Positions 36,887 to 44,552 of a stretch of DNA of 64,000 bases are shown one piece after another. A model generated the notes under the pieces. It searched no databases and was not told where the DNA came from. It was given only the letters and a program-made list of their open reading frames with translations. Made by a program: the position numbers and the translations under genes. Source of the stretch: Bacteroidales bacterium. GTDB lineage: Bacteria > Bacteroidota > Bacteroidia > Bacteroidales > GCA-2748055. The stretch spans positions 31,367 to 95,366 of the forward strand of contig JAIPBT010000013.1 in NCBI GenBank assembly GCA_021738565.1, written 5' to 3'. The stretch's first letter is position 1. Each line of letters begins with the position of its first letter.

Positions 36887-38995
36887 TCACCAAATGATGA
36901 TGGTCCTGGCAATAAGAAGGTTCCCACGGTCATCAAAAGCCTTCAGGTAGCAGTTCCCGGCACCCCCGAATGATGAGGTATCTATGATCTTAAACAGTCC
37001 ATCCATCCTGGTTTCATGCAGCAACCTGCCAATCTGGTCCACGATTTGAATACGGTTAATGTCCATGTTGCTTTGTGCATCAGCAACCAGGAATAAATAG
37101 TCTTTTGCCGGGATGGGATATACGCGGATATGGTCGGTTGATATAGTGGTTACTTCGGTACTCAGTTCCATATTCACTGTTCTCTTTTCATTATTAACAC
37201 GTATCCTAAATGATATGCTGCCTGATCCTTCGATTGGAATTTTCATAAATGCAGTTCCTTCAGGCAGGGAATACGACGAACAGAGACCTATCCTGTAAAA
37301 AGAATCACCCGTGTTGACAGCTTTCATAAAATCTTCTTCAAGAATCCTTGGCTCTCCCAGCATCTCCTTGTGTTCATCAACTGCAACATTAAGACCGATC
37401 AATTCTCCTTTGCTGAAAAAGACCAGTTCATCTCCGATCATCTCTATTGATACATCAGCCGCGTAAGCCGACTTTTTAACTCCTGTTTCAAAGCTGGTAA
37501 TGATGCCTGCTGAATATTGCAGGATAAGGGCCGCGTCATAGGCTGTTATTTCTGACAATCCATCCACGTTCGCGGTACTGTCCCTCCATGGCTCCCATGG
37601 AAGCGGATCGGCAACAGGCAATGGATCCAATCCAACAGAGTGCTGTAATGTAAGTGCTGCATCGTAAGCCAGTATCCGGCCATCATCATCAACGTCCCCC
37701 GGTCTGAAAGGCATGATATTAAAAGTTTTACCGTATACAGGTTCCATTTCAATTTCATTGCCATACAGGTCTCTCCCGCTGTGCAGACTGACTGTAACCA
37801 TCCCTTCAGCGATGGGAATCCCGTAATCATACCGGTAAACTGTATCATTCACTCTCATCATTTCCAGTCCAGCTAGCGAAACAGCGCCGGAAAGATCCAG
37901 CAACACAGGGAATGCAGCATCCAGTGGTTCATTAAATGTAGCTGTGATCACGAGGGTGTCTGCATACCTGTTCGCAGTATCACTGTAAACAATATAAGAT
38001 GAAGGAGGTATGTCTTCTTTAATAATTACCTGCCCTGGCAACAGATCTTCCACAGGGGTATTGTTCAGCCATGCATCAGAAAGTAAAATTTGGGTTGTAT
38101 CAATTACGTTCAGGGTGTTGAATTGAATAACAAGGATGTCTCCGGAGCCCGTCAACGGCTGGGAATTCATATAGCTGAAAGTCAGCCTGTCTGCTTCAGA
38201 AGAATTCACTTCAGCGGTGCCTCCTTCAGCAAGGGTCCCCGTAATGCTGTAATTACTGTACGCAAGAGCAGTGCTGTCGAAATTTATATCAAACTGGTAT
38301 GAAATAATGTTATCAGATACAGTAAGCGGGCCAACTTCAACTGTAACCTCCACAATTTGACCCACATCAGCAGTGTCGTTGGTAACACCGAGGGAATAGA
38401 CTCCTGGTTCCGGAATATCTCCGCCGCCTGCTCCATGGTGAACACCCGGGTCGCAACCTGAGATATTTGCAGCAGCGATCTCCCACTCGGCCGCAAGCCA
38501 TGTTGTGTTTGCCGTGGTGACCCCTTCGACCCTCACTGCCCTGGAATCGGTATATTCCCATAAAGTTCCCGTGCCATCCAGGTTGATCTCACCGTAAATA
38601 TCATACAAGGTCCCGCCGGTATGATCCCCGCCATAAAACAGAAAATAAGCGTCATCGCCATTCCCGATCAGGATCCCGGTCTCCAGGTCGGGTAAAAACC
38701 CATAAAGACTCGCGAAAGCAGAACCACCGATCACATAGGTTTCACCGGCAGCGACCACCCCGGTGAGTTGCACATCCCCCCAGGAATCCCCGCCATTGCT
38801 TTGTCGCGAAAGGTAAAAAGTATTGACGCTGAAGTCAATTGGTTCTGTACCGCTGTTAAAAAGTTCAATAAATCTGCCGGAATAATCGTCGGCAGGATCA
38901 GCAATTTCAGAAATGAATAATCCATCCTGCGCGTAACAGCCGGCAGCAAGTGCCAGCAACATGCCGGCCAAAATGATTGTGTTGTTTTTTCTCAT
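36887..38995 (-). CDS. Secreted lamin-tail/cohesin/dockerin protein with T9SS sorting domain
   Basis: A 702-residue modular protein. Signal peptide (about 1-22), lamin-tail-like domain (about 25-190: LFISEIADPADDYSGRFIEL), cohesin-like domain (about 198-335: VGQIVEVTVEVGPL, ISYQFDINFDSTALAY), a bacterial Ig-like stretch (about 340-425), a dockerin with two Ca-binding loops (GDVDDDGRILAYDAALTLQ, about 433, and NVDGLSEITAYDAALILQ, about 473), then a T9SS C-terminal domain (VYPIPAKDYLFLVAD, about 625). Cohesin and dockerin modules bind each other in cellulosome-like assemblies, so this protein could self-assemble or bridge others on the surface. No catalytic domain is present. Confidence 0.82.
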   Translation of the reverse strand: MRKNNTIILAGMLLALAAGCYAQDGLFISEIADPADDYSGRFIELFNSGTEPIDFSVNTFYLSRQSNGGDSWGDVQLTGVVAAGETYVIGGSAFASLYGFLPDLETGILIGNGDDAYFLFYGGDHTGGTLYDIYGEINLDGTGTLWEYTDSRAVRVEGVTTANTTWLAAEWEIAAANISGCDPGVHHGAGGGDIPEPGVYSLGVTNDTADVGQIVEVTVEVGPLTVSDNIISYQFDINFDSTALAYSNYSITGTLAEGGTAEVNSSEADRLTFSYMNSQPLTGSGDILVIQFNTLNVIDTTQILLSDAWLNNTPVEDLLPGQVIIKEDIPPSSYIVYSDTANRYADTLVITATFNEPLDAAFPVLLDLSGAVSLAGLEMMRVNDTVYRYDYGIPIAEGMVTVSLHSGRDLYGNEIEMEPVYGKTFNIMPFRPGDVDDDGRILAYDAALTLQHSVGLDPLPVADPLPWEPWRDSTANVDGLSEITAYDAALILQYSAGIITSFETGVKKSAYAADVSIEMIGDELVFFSKGELIGLNVAVDEHKEMLGEPRILEEDFMKAVNTGDSFYRIGLCSSYSLPEGTAFMKIPIEGSGSISFRIRVNNEKRTVNMELSTEVTTISTDHIRVYPIPAKDYLFLVADAQSNMDINRIQIVDQIGRLLHETRMDGLFKIIDTSSFGGAGNCYLKAFDDRGNLLIARTIIIW

Positions 38996-39008
38996 CGTTT
39001 TAACAATT

Positions 39009-39293
39009 TTATTTGGTTAGAAATTCAATTGTTAATGTGATGAGCGCTTCTGATATCGGTTTTGAATTCGTGATACCGGTATAAATTCCGGTCACACAAA
39101 ATGTATTCTTATCGTTCCTGTCCGGGTGGTAGAGTTTGACCTCGGGTGTCTGTTGGCCCTTCAGCCAGGCTTTCGGATGTACTCCATGGGCAGGGTGATC
39201 CCTTAGCTGGTATCCCCCGGATACGTTGGTCAAACTCCGGATGTTTCTTTCGGTGATTTTTTCAGTGCAATCCTCCGGGGCTTTTTTACACCG
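39009..39293 (-). pseudogene. Possible coding remnant, unidentified
   Basis: On the minus strand, an open frame behind the DUF2283 gene reads ...SGGYQLRDHPAHGVHPKAWL..., ending ITNSKPISEALITLTIEFL. It has protein-like composition but no start codon that avoids overlapping the DUF2283 gene. It may be the 3' part of a lost gene or chance. No family is recognised. Confidence 0.25.
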
Positions 39294-39492
39294 CCTTATT
39301 TTCCACCTGGTTGAACGAGAAGTTTTGGATCTCTGTCTGCTGCTGCGCGTGTTCAATGGTCATAGAAACCACAGCTCCGTTTTTATCCAATTCCACCAAC
39401 ACGTTTTCATTTAAATCTTTGGTATCGGTAATTTCATTATCATTGAAATTAACAAGCAGCGTGTCGGTATCCTTAAAGTATGTAATCTTCAT
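39286..39492 (-). CDS. DUF2283-family small protein
   Basis: A 68-residue protein starting at ATG 39492 (MKITYFKDTDTLLVNFNDNE); an upstream ATG at 39528 lies inside the preceding gene and adds residues absent from the family. The pattern of short strands with LLVNF and an 'ENVLVELDKNGAVVSMTIEH' hairpin is typical of DUF2283. This family is often found directly beside DUF4258 genes, as here (4-bp gap), and the pair has been considered toxin-antitoxin-like; that role is not shown by the sequence. Confidence 0.75.
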   Translation of the reverse strand: MKITYFKDTDTLLVNFNDNEITDTKDLNENVLVELDKNGAVVSMTIEHAQQQTEIQNFSFNQVENKAV

Positions 39493-39496
39493 AATC

Positions 39497-39739
39497 TTAT
39501 TTTTCAAAATCCCTGTCAAAGAAAGCATTGTGAATGGTCTGGTTATCCTCGAGTACCACGATGCGTAAATATTTATCTGCTTCTTTAATGTATCCCCACA
39601 TTCTTTTTCTTCCGTCGTCCTGGATCACCTGATGCTCAGGGAACCGATACACCTTTTCGATCCACTCCATCTTAATATCCTTTCTGCCGGGCCGTTGCCT
39701 GGTATGCAGAAAATAATTTGTGAATTTCAATTTCTGCAT
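39497..39739 (-). CDS. DUF4258-family small protein (toxin-like partner)
   Basis: An 80-residue basic protein. Its pattern FLHTRQRPGRKDIKMEWIEK, then VYRFPEHQVI, and YLRIVVLEDNQTIHNAFFDR, fits DUF4258, a fold distantly related to RelE-like toxins and nucleases. It precedes the DUF2283 gene by 4 bp in one operon. A 30-bp stretch inside it (39621-39650) is repeated exactly at 43820-43849 in a broken gene, showing that a second related copy once existed. Confidence 0.7.
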   Translation of the reverse strand: MQKLKFTNYFLHTRQRPGRKDIKMEWIEKVYRFPEHQVIQDDGRKRMWGYIKEADKYLRIVVLEDNQTIHNAFFDRDFEK

Positions 39740-39796
39740 GCACTAAGGGTTGAATTATTCTTATCGCCTTAGCGCTTATAAAGATACGGAAAATCT

Positions 39797-39832
39797 AATT
39801 AGTGTCTGTCCATAAAGTCCGATATCATCGTT
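39797..39832 (+). repeat. Fragment of the dispersed repeat family
   Basis: TTAGTGTCTGTCCATAA followed by GTCCGATATC. The same end sequence occurs reversed at 16188-16221 (GATATCGGACATTATGGACA). It directly abuts the truncated asnA sequence. Confidence 0.7.
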
Positions 39833-39833
39833 A

Positions 39834-40097
39834 TGCTCGTCCTCTATGGGTATCAGGGTTGACCAGGAAGCCATGCTACGTCAGTTAAAGATCCAGGGGA
39901 AAGAGGAGCGAAAGGATTTGTTCTTTCATAAAAGATTACTGGCAGGGGAATTCCCGGAAGCCATTGGTGGAGAGATCGGACAGTCACGCTTATGTATGTA
40001 TTTCCTGCGAAAGGCTCATATTGGTGAGGTGCAGGCCAGTTTGTGGCCGGGCCAGATGATAGATCATTGTAAGAAAAGTGGCATTATACTAATGTAG
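39834..40097 (+). pseudogene. asnA: Aspartate-ammonia ligase, C-terminal fragment
   Basis: The frame [20 protein letters not shown] (from about 39840), then [20 protein letters not shown] and [15 protein letters not shown], equals the last 85 or so residues of AsnA (about 330-340 residues, the class II aaRS-like asparagine synthetase), including the class II motif 3-like GQSRLCM. Everything upstream is replaced by a fragment of the dispersed repeat, so this is a 5'-truncated pseudogene. The ATG at 39846 could allow translation of an 83-residue remnant, but it would lack the active site. Confidence 0.82.
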
Positions 40098-40133
40098 AAG
40101 TACAGCACTCGTTCCCTGTACGAATTACATAAA

Positions 40134-42335
40134 TTAAAATACAATCGGTGTATTCACTAAATCAAAGTCGAGCTTTGCACCATTGGCTATGTCAGAATGT
40201 TTTATAAATGGTGTTTGAAGTTCAACTCCATTCAACTTGCAGGATTTGATATAAATATTTTTCTCTGATGCATTAGGGGCACTAATTTCAATCTTCTTTC
40301 CATTTGCCAGAGTGATTGTCGCCTTTTTATGCAGAGGGCTGTTTAGGAAGTATTGGTCCTGTCCCGCATTGGGAAAGAATCCTAGCGCTGAGAAGATGTA
40401 CCAGGAGGACATGGCACCACTGTCATCATTGCCAGGATATCCCTCCAGGTCATATCCGGCATTCATAGTTTTTCGAACCCATTCAGAGGTCAGATCGGCT
40501 CTTCCTGAATAATTGAATGACCGCACTGTTAGGAAAGATGGTTCGTTTGAAGTACTTATGAGTTTTTTGTTCAGGGCATAATCAAGTTTTTTGCTGAAGG
40601 TTTCCGGTCCGCCTGAGAGCTCAATAACTTTTAAAAAGTCATGAGGCATGAAAAATGAATAGGTCCAGGAGTTCGACTCATAGAAATGTAGCTTCCATGA
40701 GTACCAGTCAGTTTCGGCATCAATTTCCACCCAGTTCCCTTTGTCGTCTTTCGGACATATAAAGCCACTGAATCCTCCACTCTGCATATCTTCGTTCCAC
40801 AAGTTGATCCATTTTTTCGAACGTGCCAGGTAATTCTTATGGTCTTCTTCTTTATTGAGAATCCTTGCCGCCCGGGCTATGCAAAAGTCGTTGTATGCGT
40901 ATTCAAGTGTATAGGAACAGGCCATGATACCCGAAGGAATCCAACCTTGCTCTTTATACTTTGTGTTAACTAGTTTTTCAGGCGGATTAAATCCCTGCCA
41001 GCCATTTCTTTCATTGTCGGCATTGTACTTTAACAAGGCATATGCTCTTTCATAATCAAATCCTTCGAGTCCCTTCACCATTGCATCTACAATGATGTTA
41101 TCCACGTTGTTTCCTCCTTGTTCAGCATACATGTCAATACCGGCAATAAATGCATCTCTCACCATGCCATTGTTTTCAAAGCGATCGATGAAAGAAGATA
41201 TATTGTCAGCAACCATATCGGGGCGCAGAAGAACCATTAAAGGGTACATGGTTCGCCATGTATCCCAGACAGCATACTGGTCATCCCAGAATGGTGCCCC
41301 ATCCTCCCAGAACCTGTTGTCACCAGTCCTGTCACGAGGCTCTAACATGCTGTGATAAAGAGAAGTGTAGAAAATAGTAAGCTGCTCCTCGGTGGCATCT
41401 TCAATTATGATTTTATTTAATTCGTCATTCCATTTTTCTTCCCCCGCAACTTTTACGGCTTCAAAATCCCAGGCTGGTATTTCTTTATTAAGGTAGGAGG
41501 CAGCCTGGTCGGCAGACTTAAATGAAATAGCTAGTTTCATCAGAACCTCTTCATTTTTCTCAGTATTGAAACTTAGAAAAAGACCAATATGATCTGAAGG
41601 TTGTTTTTGCTTAACCTGCATAGTATTATTCATGATCTTTTCGTTTAACCAAGCGCCGGATTGAGAGGGCTCTTTATTAAATTCAGCTGCAAAATACAAG
41701 GGATAGGCCCCACCACCAAAACCACCTTCAAATGTGCCTCCACCTTTCACCATGGTATTATTTTCACCATCGAATTCAGCAAAACAGTCACTTACTGATC
41801 CTCCAACCATGCTTGCAATGTCCACTACCAGTGAATGAGAAACATCAATAAGAACAGATGCTTCATTGCTTTCAGGGAAAGTGAAGCGGTAAATCACAGC
41901 ATTGTGGGTAGGAGATAATTCAGCCCTGATTTGGTAGCGATCGAGTGTGACCGCATAATAATTCGCCTGGGCAATTTCATTGGATTTTTCTGAGTCATGG
42001 TCCTCTTTGCCCATGGCAAGGCCAAGTTGAGGCGAGACAAGAAACTGTCCGTATTTCCCCCAACCTGTTCCACTTACATGAAGCTGCCCAAAACCCCTGA
42101 TTTTTTCATTGGGATCATAGCCGTCATGACTTCCGTTGCGTGTTTGAGGTGATGGATTAATGGATCCGAAAGGCAATTGTGGCCCTATGACGCAATTACT
42201 TCCCCGGTCATCAATAACACCAATTCGCAGGTCGACAAATTCAAGCAAATTCTTTGTTGTATTTTCTGTATTCTCTGGCTTAGTGCATGAAGAGAATATA
42301 AGGAAGAAGAGTAATAGGGATGTAATTGTTTTCAT
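40134..42335 (-). CDS. GH92 family glycosidase, lipoprotein (alpha-mannosidase type)
   Basis: A 733-residue protein starting at ATG 42335 (MKTITSLLLFFLIFSSC; lipobox Cys about 17); an ATG 24 bp upstream gives an unneeded extension. GH92 enzymes are calcium-dependent exo-alpha-mannosidases. Family features are LEFVDLRIG (about 31), LPFGSINPSPQTRNG (about 56), GFGQLHVSGTGWG (about 82), the AVWDTWRTMYPL segment (about 356) and GYPGNDDSGAMSSWYIFSAL (about 640, catalytic region). GFFPNAGQDQYFLNSP follows. Exact linkage cannot be predicted. A truncated sulfatase remnant lies just upstream in the opposite direction, so a glycan-degrading cluster may once have been here. Confidence 0.92.
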   Translation of the reverse strand: MKTITSLLLFFLIFSSCTKPENTENTTKNLLEFVDLRIGVIDDRGSNCVIGPQLPFGSINPSPQTRNGSHDGYDPNEKIRGFGQLHVSGTGWGKYGQFLVSPQLGLAMGKEDHDSEKSNEIAQANYYAVTLDRYQIRAELSPTHNAVIYRFTFPESNEASVLIDVSHSLVVDIASMVGGSVSDCFAEFDGENNTMVKGGGTFEGGFGGGAYPLYFAAEFNKEPSQSGAWLNEKIMNNTMQVKQKQPSDHIGLFLSFNTEKNEEVLMKLAISFKSADQAASYLNKEIPAWDFEAVKVAGEEKWNDELNKIIIEDATEEQLTIFYTSLYHSMLEPRDRTGDNRFWEDGAPFWDDQYAVWDTWRTMYPLMVLLRPDMVADNISSFIDRFENNGMVRDAFIAGIDMYAEQGGNNVDNIIVDAMVKGLEGFDYERAYALLKYNADNERNGWQGFNPPEKLVNTKYKEQGWIPSGIMACSYTLEYAYNDFCIARAARILNKEEDHKNYLARSKKWINLWNEDMQSGGFSGFICPKDDKGNWVEIDAETDWYSWKLHFYESNSWTYSFFMPHDFLKVIELSGGPETFSKKLDYALNKKLISTSNEPSFLTVRSFNYSGRADLTSEWVRKTMNAGYDLEGYPGNDDSGAMSSWYIFSALGFFPNAGQDQYFLNSPLHKKATITLANGKKIEISAPNASEKNIYIKSCKLNGVELQTPFIKHSDIANGAKLDFDLVNTPIVF

Positions 42336-42396
42336 CTGTCGCTTATTATAAATTTGCATGCTAAGTTAAAAGTAATATGTTGATTTGTATAGAGAA

Positions 42397-42462
42397 AAAC
42401 CCAACATCATATTTTTTATTGCCGACGATATGTATCCCCATCACTTCAATTGTCTGCCGGAC
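42397..42462 (+). pseudogene. Sulfatase N-terminal fragment
   Basis: KPNIIFFIADDMYPHHFNCL is readable from 42397. It is the first strand and metal-binding Asp-Asp of a type I (formylglycine) sulfatase. No signal peptide or ATG precedes it (TAA upstream in frame), and the similarity stops after about 22 residues. The IS110 remnant lies beyond. Only a scrap of the gene is left. Confidence 0.7.
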
Positions 42463-42487
42463 TTTCTATTCAAATCATCAAAGAAAT

Positions 42488-43295
42488 TTACCAGGCTCTT
42501 AAAACCAAATTTTCTGCTATATCCTCAATTTCTGTAAGGATAGTCATCGCTGTGCGGAGCCCTATCCCAACTATGCTTCTAAGAAGTTTTACATCTGAAG
42601 AGAATGTACTTGTCCTTGATAATTCTCTAACTTTAGCCAAGGCTAATCTCTTTTGTTCTTTTGCCTTTAAACACTCCTGTAGGTACCATTGTAATGCCCA
42701 GGTGCCTTCTTCGGTTGCTAATTTTACCTGCTCTAACCATGTATAAAATTGCATGGACCAATGATTATTGGGAGATTCAAATTCCTGGGGATAGACTATC
42801 CCATAAAAGTTCAGTATCGCTTTTACTTTATTTTTGTATCGGGTGTAATTCTTTGACATATCATGATATAATCGTACTACTTTTCTGTAATCTAATCCCT
42901 GATCTGTAGGTATATATACCTTCAAGTAAATTACTGCATAATCCCTTGGCTATTTTGCGGCAGTCACGAGGATCCGATTTAAACTCTTTCTCCTTATGTG
43001 TGGTAGGTACATCAGCCGGATTAACCACAATACAGTTTATTCCATATCCTGCTAGTTGTTTTTGTAGCCAGAAACCAGAAAAACCAGCTTCATAAGCACA
43101 TTGAAAATCGGCAACAGGATAATGTTTCCGTAAATATCCAACTAGCTTATTTGTATCCGGATCCTGTGTAAAGGTCTTTAATGCAGTATCCTTATGATAT
43201 AAGGACACCTTCCAGCTTTTTTTGTGAGTGTCAATTCCTACAAAAATACGCTCTCCTTGAAAGGTATTTTTTCTAACTTGCATTTGCTGTTGCAT
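42488..43295 (-). pseudogene. IS110-family transposase, frameshifted and truncated
   Basis: The first frame (43295 down to about 42915) gives the DEDD catalytic domain: FVGIDTHKKSWKVSLYHKD (first Asp), CAYEAGFSGFW (Glu), and NPADVPTTHKEKEFKSDPRD (last Asps). The second frame (to 42488) gives the coiled linker and the start of the IS116/IS110/IS902 domain, LLRSIVGIGLRTAMTILTEI. The frames change at a (TA)4 run (42911-42918); one more TA would restore a continuous protein. The normal C-terminal half (…GLVPS…SG, with the serine nucleophile) is missing. So it is inactive by two lesions. Confidence 0.88.
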
Positions 43296-43380
43296 AAGTC
43301 TCAGATTTTAGGTGAATTACTAAGTTGTCAAAAATTAATTTACTTAATTTCTGACGACTTATGCTTTGCAAACATAGGGT

Positions 43381-43496
43381 CTCACCTCTTCGCTGTCTCA
43401 CCGCCGTAGTTAAGCGAAGACGGTCAGGAACCGGTCTTAGGGTAATTAGCTGTCCTTCGAAGTTCGGCAAGCTCACCTCTTCGCTCAGGAACCGGT
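43381..43496. repeat. Short direct repeats in accessory DNA
   Basis: CTCACCTCTTCGCT occurs at 43381-43394 and 43471-43484; TCAGGAACCGGTC at 43424-43436 and 43484-43496. The last overlaps CTTCGCTCAGGAACCG (43479-43494), which is repeated inverted at 43742-43757. The region 43296-43547 has no other gene signal. Confidence 0.7.
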
Positions 43497-43547
43497 CATT
43501 TGGTAGTTAGGGGAGGGATCTCGGCGGGCTCGATCCGGGTGTGTTAA

Positions 43548-43679
43548 GAGGAATTTGACAGGGTGGAAGATGCTTTTAACAGGGAACACCAGGTAAAGAA
43601 GTGGAGCCGTAAAAAGAAGCAAGCCCTTATCCAGGGAGATATAGGCACTCAGGGAAGCAGCCAAAAGCCGACAGAATAA
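43548..43679 (+). pseudogene. GIY-YIG endonuclease C-terminal remnant
   Basis: An open frame of 43 codons without a start codon reads FNREHQVKKWSRKKKQALIQ near its centre. This matches the end of small single-domain GIY-YIG nucleases (ARE-x-QLKGW-x-R-x-KK-x-ALI). The GIY and YIG motifs are absent, so the gene is 5'-truncated. It lies between inverted copies of CGGTTCCTGAGCGAAG (43479-43494 and 43742-43757). Confidence 0.65.
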
Positions 43680-43773
43680 GTAAAATCGTAGCGGATTGTA
43701 AACCGAACCCGTCGAGGTTTCCTTATCCCCCCTTTGCCTGTCGGTTCCTGAGCGAAGTAACGAGTTTACCGAG

Positions 43774-44007
43774 TTACGAGCCGAAGGATCCCTTAACGGT
43801 CATTATTGTTACAGGATGTTGGATCACCTGATGCTCAGGGAACCGATACTCCTTCCCGATCTCATTTACAGCCTGGTCAAATGGAATGATCTCATCTTTT
43901 TCAGCTTTGGCAGCATCGTAAGCGCGGATATCGTCAATCTCTTCCAATTGCTCCAGGATTGCAGGAAAAGCACGAATGAATTTGCTTATACTTTTTGAAG
44001 AATTCAA
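43774..44007 (-). pseudogene. Composite remnant: antitoxin-like N-terminus joined to DUF4258 fragment
   Basis: A 77-residue frame. Residues 1-52 (AILEQLEEIDDIRAYDAAKA, then EIIPFDQAVNEI) look like a RelB-type antitoxin of Bacteroidota. From residue 53 the sequence EYRFPEHQVIQ is copied from a DUF4258 gene: 30 bp are identical to 39621-39650 in the same frame. Most likely a deletion fused an antitoxin gene to the middle of an adjacent DUF4258-type toxin gene. Could still be translated. Confidence 0.55.
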
Positions 44008-44036
44008 TAATTGGACTATATTTGCATCCGCTTTAC

Positions 44037-44111
44037 GGGAGCTTAGCTCAGTTGGTTCAGAGCACCTGCCTTACAAGCAGGGGGTCGCTGGTTCGAATCC
44101 AGCAGTTCCCA
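44037..44111 (+). tRNA. tRNA-Val (anticodon TAC)
   Basis: A complete cloverleaf: acceptor GGGAGCT/AGTTCCC (one G-U), D arm GCTC...GAGC, anticodon stem CCTGC/GCAGG with loop CTTACAA, T arm GCTGG-TTCGAAT-CCAGC, discriminator A. The anticodon TAC reads valine codons. CCA is not encoded. The last 15 bases plus three flanking ones are repeated at 44291-44308. Confidence 0.95.
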
Positions 44112-44114
44112 CAA

Positions 44115-44250
44115 GACATGAAAACCCGTATCGCAACCGCGATACGGGTTTTTTCATTACCGGGAGAAACGTCCAAAGCTTGCTTTGGTAAGTGCCGACC
44201 GGGAATGAAAAAACCGGCCCCGACGTCAGGAGGGGGCGGGTTTTCATGTC
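44115..44250. repeat. Nested inverted repeats between the tRNA-end duplicates
   Basis: GACATGAAAACCCG (44115-44128) is exactly inverted at 44237-44250. Inside, a GGTTTTTTCATT/AATGAAAAAACC pair adds a second inverted repeat. The block can fold either as two separate terminator-like hairpins or as one long cruciform. Confidence 0.7.
44121..44154 (+). terminator. Intrinsic terminator after tRNA-Val
   Basis: AACCCGTATCGC (44123-44134), AACC loop, GCGATACGGGTT (44139-44150) and a T run. Starts 10 bp behind the tRNA. Confidence 0.9.
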
Positions 44251-44344
44251 ATGACTCTCTCCGTCCCTGGATCACCGACCGAAGGGAGGTAATCCAGCAG
44301 TTCCCACACAGGTTTCAGAGGGTTTTTGAAATCGAGGTTTACAG

Positions 44345-44384
44345 AAAGGTATACAGTTCGATAGTGGATTGTATACCTTTTTTG
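44345..44384 (+). terminator. Second intrinsic terminator
   Basis: AAAGGTATACA (44345-44355) pairs perfectly with TGTATACCTTT (44370-44380), followed by more Ts. It lies 37 bp behind the duplicated tRNA end and may be the ancestral tRNA terminator. Confidence 0.8.
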
Positions 44385-44552
44385 TTATTTGTACCTTTAT
44401 GTTTTGCACTGAACAGATTATCTTTAATTACCCATAGTTCGACGGCATTATCCAACAATATTTATTCTTCAGCCGATAATCCAACTCTTTTTCTTAAATT
44501 AGTTCTTGAAACTTTCGATCTTGATTTAAAGAAACATTTTAGAAACCCTAAT

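Larger units (their letters stand above)
44096..44308. mobile_element. Insertion flanked by an 18-bp duplication of the tRNA 3' end (att-like)
   Basis: AATCCAGCAGTTCCCACA occurs at 44096-44113 (tRNA 3' end) and 44291-44308. The sequence behind the second copy runs into a terminator (44345-44384) that could be the original one for the tRNA. This is the layout left by site-specific integration into a tRNA gene, or by a partial tandem tRNA duplication. The 177 bp between carry only hairpins, no integrase. Confidence 0.5.

Noticed and set aside
43995..44552. A 186-codon upstream extension of the FISUMP lipoprotein frame
   Set aside because: It runs through the tRNA-Val gene and two terminators; the lipoprotein signal starting at 44553 is the real N-terminus.
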